Below, piece by piece: positions 63,846 to 64,000 of a DNA stretch of 64,000 bases (position 1 is the first letter of the stretch; every line of letters begins with the position of its first letter). The notes beneath the pieces are model-generated. The model did not search any database, was not told the origin of the DNA, and saw only the letters and a program-made list of their open reading frames with translations. The stretch is taken from NCBI GenBank assembly GCA_964016885.1, contig OZ024743.1:164788232-164852231 (forward strand), read 5' to 3'. Source of the stretch: Eledone cirrhosa (Eukaryota > Mollusca > Cephalopoda > Octopoda > Eledonidae). The position numbers and the translations under genes were made by a program.

Positions 63846-64000
63846 CACCATAATGGCTAATTTAAAAGCCTGTATTCCAACATCCCAGCAGCCAGTTTCA
63901 TTTTTTTCTTTCAAATTAAATATATGTCCTCACTAGCAAACACACTTAGACTCACACACATACATATATCGCACACATATTTTTCCTTTTTATTATATAC
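63846..64000. other. window end, AT- and CA-rich
   Basis: No gene recognised before the window ends. Confidence 0.4.

Overview
The window looks like repeat-dense DNA from a cephalopod, most likely an octopus. It has tRNA-derived SINEs of the type described in octopus, many non-LTR retrotransposons, three Penelope-like elements, a CsRn1-like Gypsy element, a Helitron, a mariner, a MITE and abundant (CA)n, (TA)n and (TC)n microsatellites. I see no host protein-coding exon and no tRNA or rRNA gene. Nearly all coding potential is decayed transposon sequence.

Layout. 0.9-8 kb holds three Penelope-like elements (PLE1 minus; PLE2 and PLE3 plus), two families of flanking repeat that fold as type I hammerhead ribozymes, and a 198-bp MITE. 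9.2-12.5 kb has a SINE cluster, a LINE fragment and a tandemly duplicated unit containing a 21-bp satellite with a 105-bp higher-order period. 12.5-15.2 kb is a LINE with its RT part and its endonuclease part in opposite orientations. 15.7-20.4, 25.4-29.1, 32.6-33.4, 36.9-40.3 and 47-59 kb carry copies of one two-ORF LINE, here called LINE A (ORF1 with a CCHC knuckle; ORF2 with APE-type endonuclease, RT and a C-terminal CCHC). 20.4-25.4 and 33.4-35.8 kb hold three minus-strand LINEs of the R4/Dong/NeSL type with a restriction-like endonuclease. 29.1-32.6 kb is a Gypsy/CsRn1-like element nested in LINE A and missing RT and RNase H. 40.7-41.6 kb is an internally deleted mariner. 43.6-46.8 kb has LINE tails, a second copy of the hammerhead repeat in a fold-back arrangement, and a GIY-YIG fragment. 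59-62.2 kb is a dead Helitron. The last 2 kb is microsatellite plus another GIY-YIG fragment.

The most interesting signal is the set of four hammerhead-ribozyme folds (2761-2805, 3363-3440, 5940-6014, 44080-44122). Two unrelated sequences form the same fold, with the CUGANGA and GAAA cores, complementary helix I and a short, mostly palindromic helix III. They lie in the terminal repeats of Penelope-like elements, a location known for this ribozyme class. Also notable: four SINE insertions have perfect 15-18 bp target-site duplications that all begin ATTAT, matching the SINE tail; and two tandem repeat copies carry a hairpin whose loop is flipped between them.

Element boundaries are approximate unless repeats or target duplications fix them. 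Family names rest on motif recognition, with no database search.
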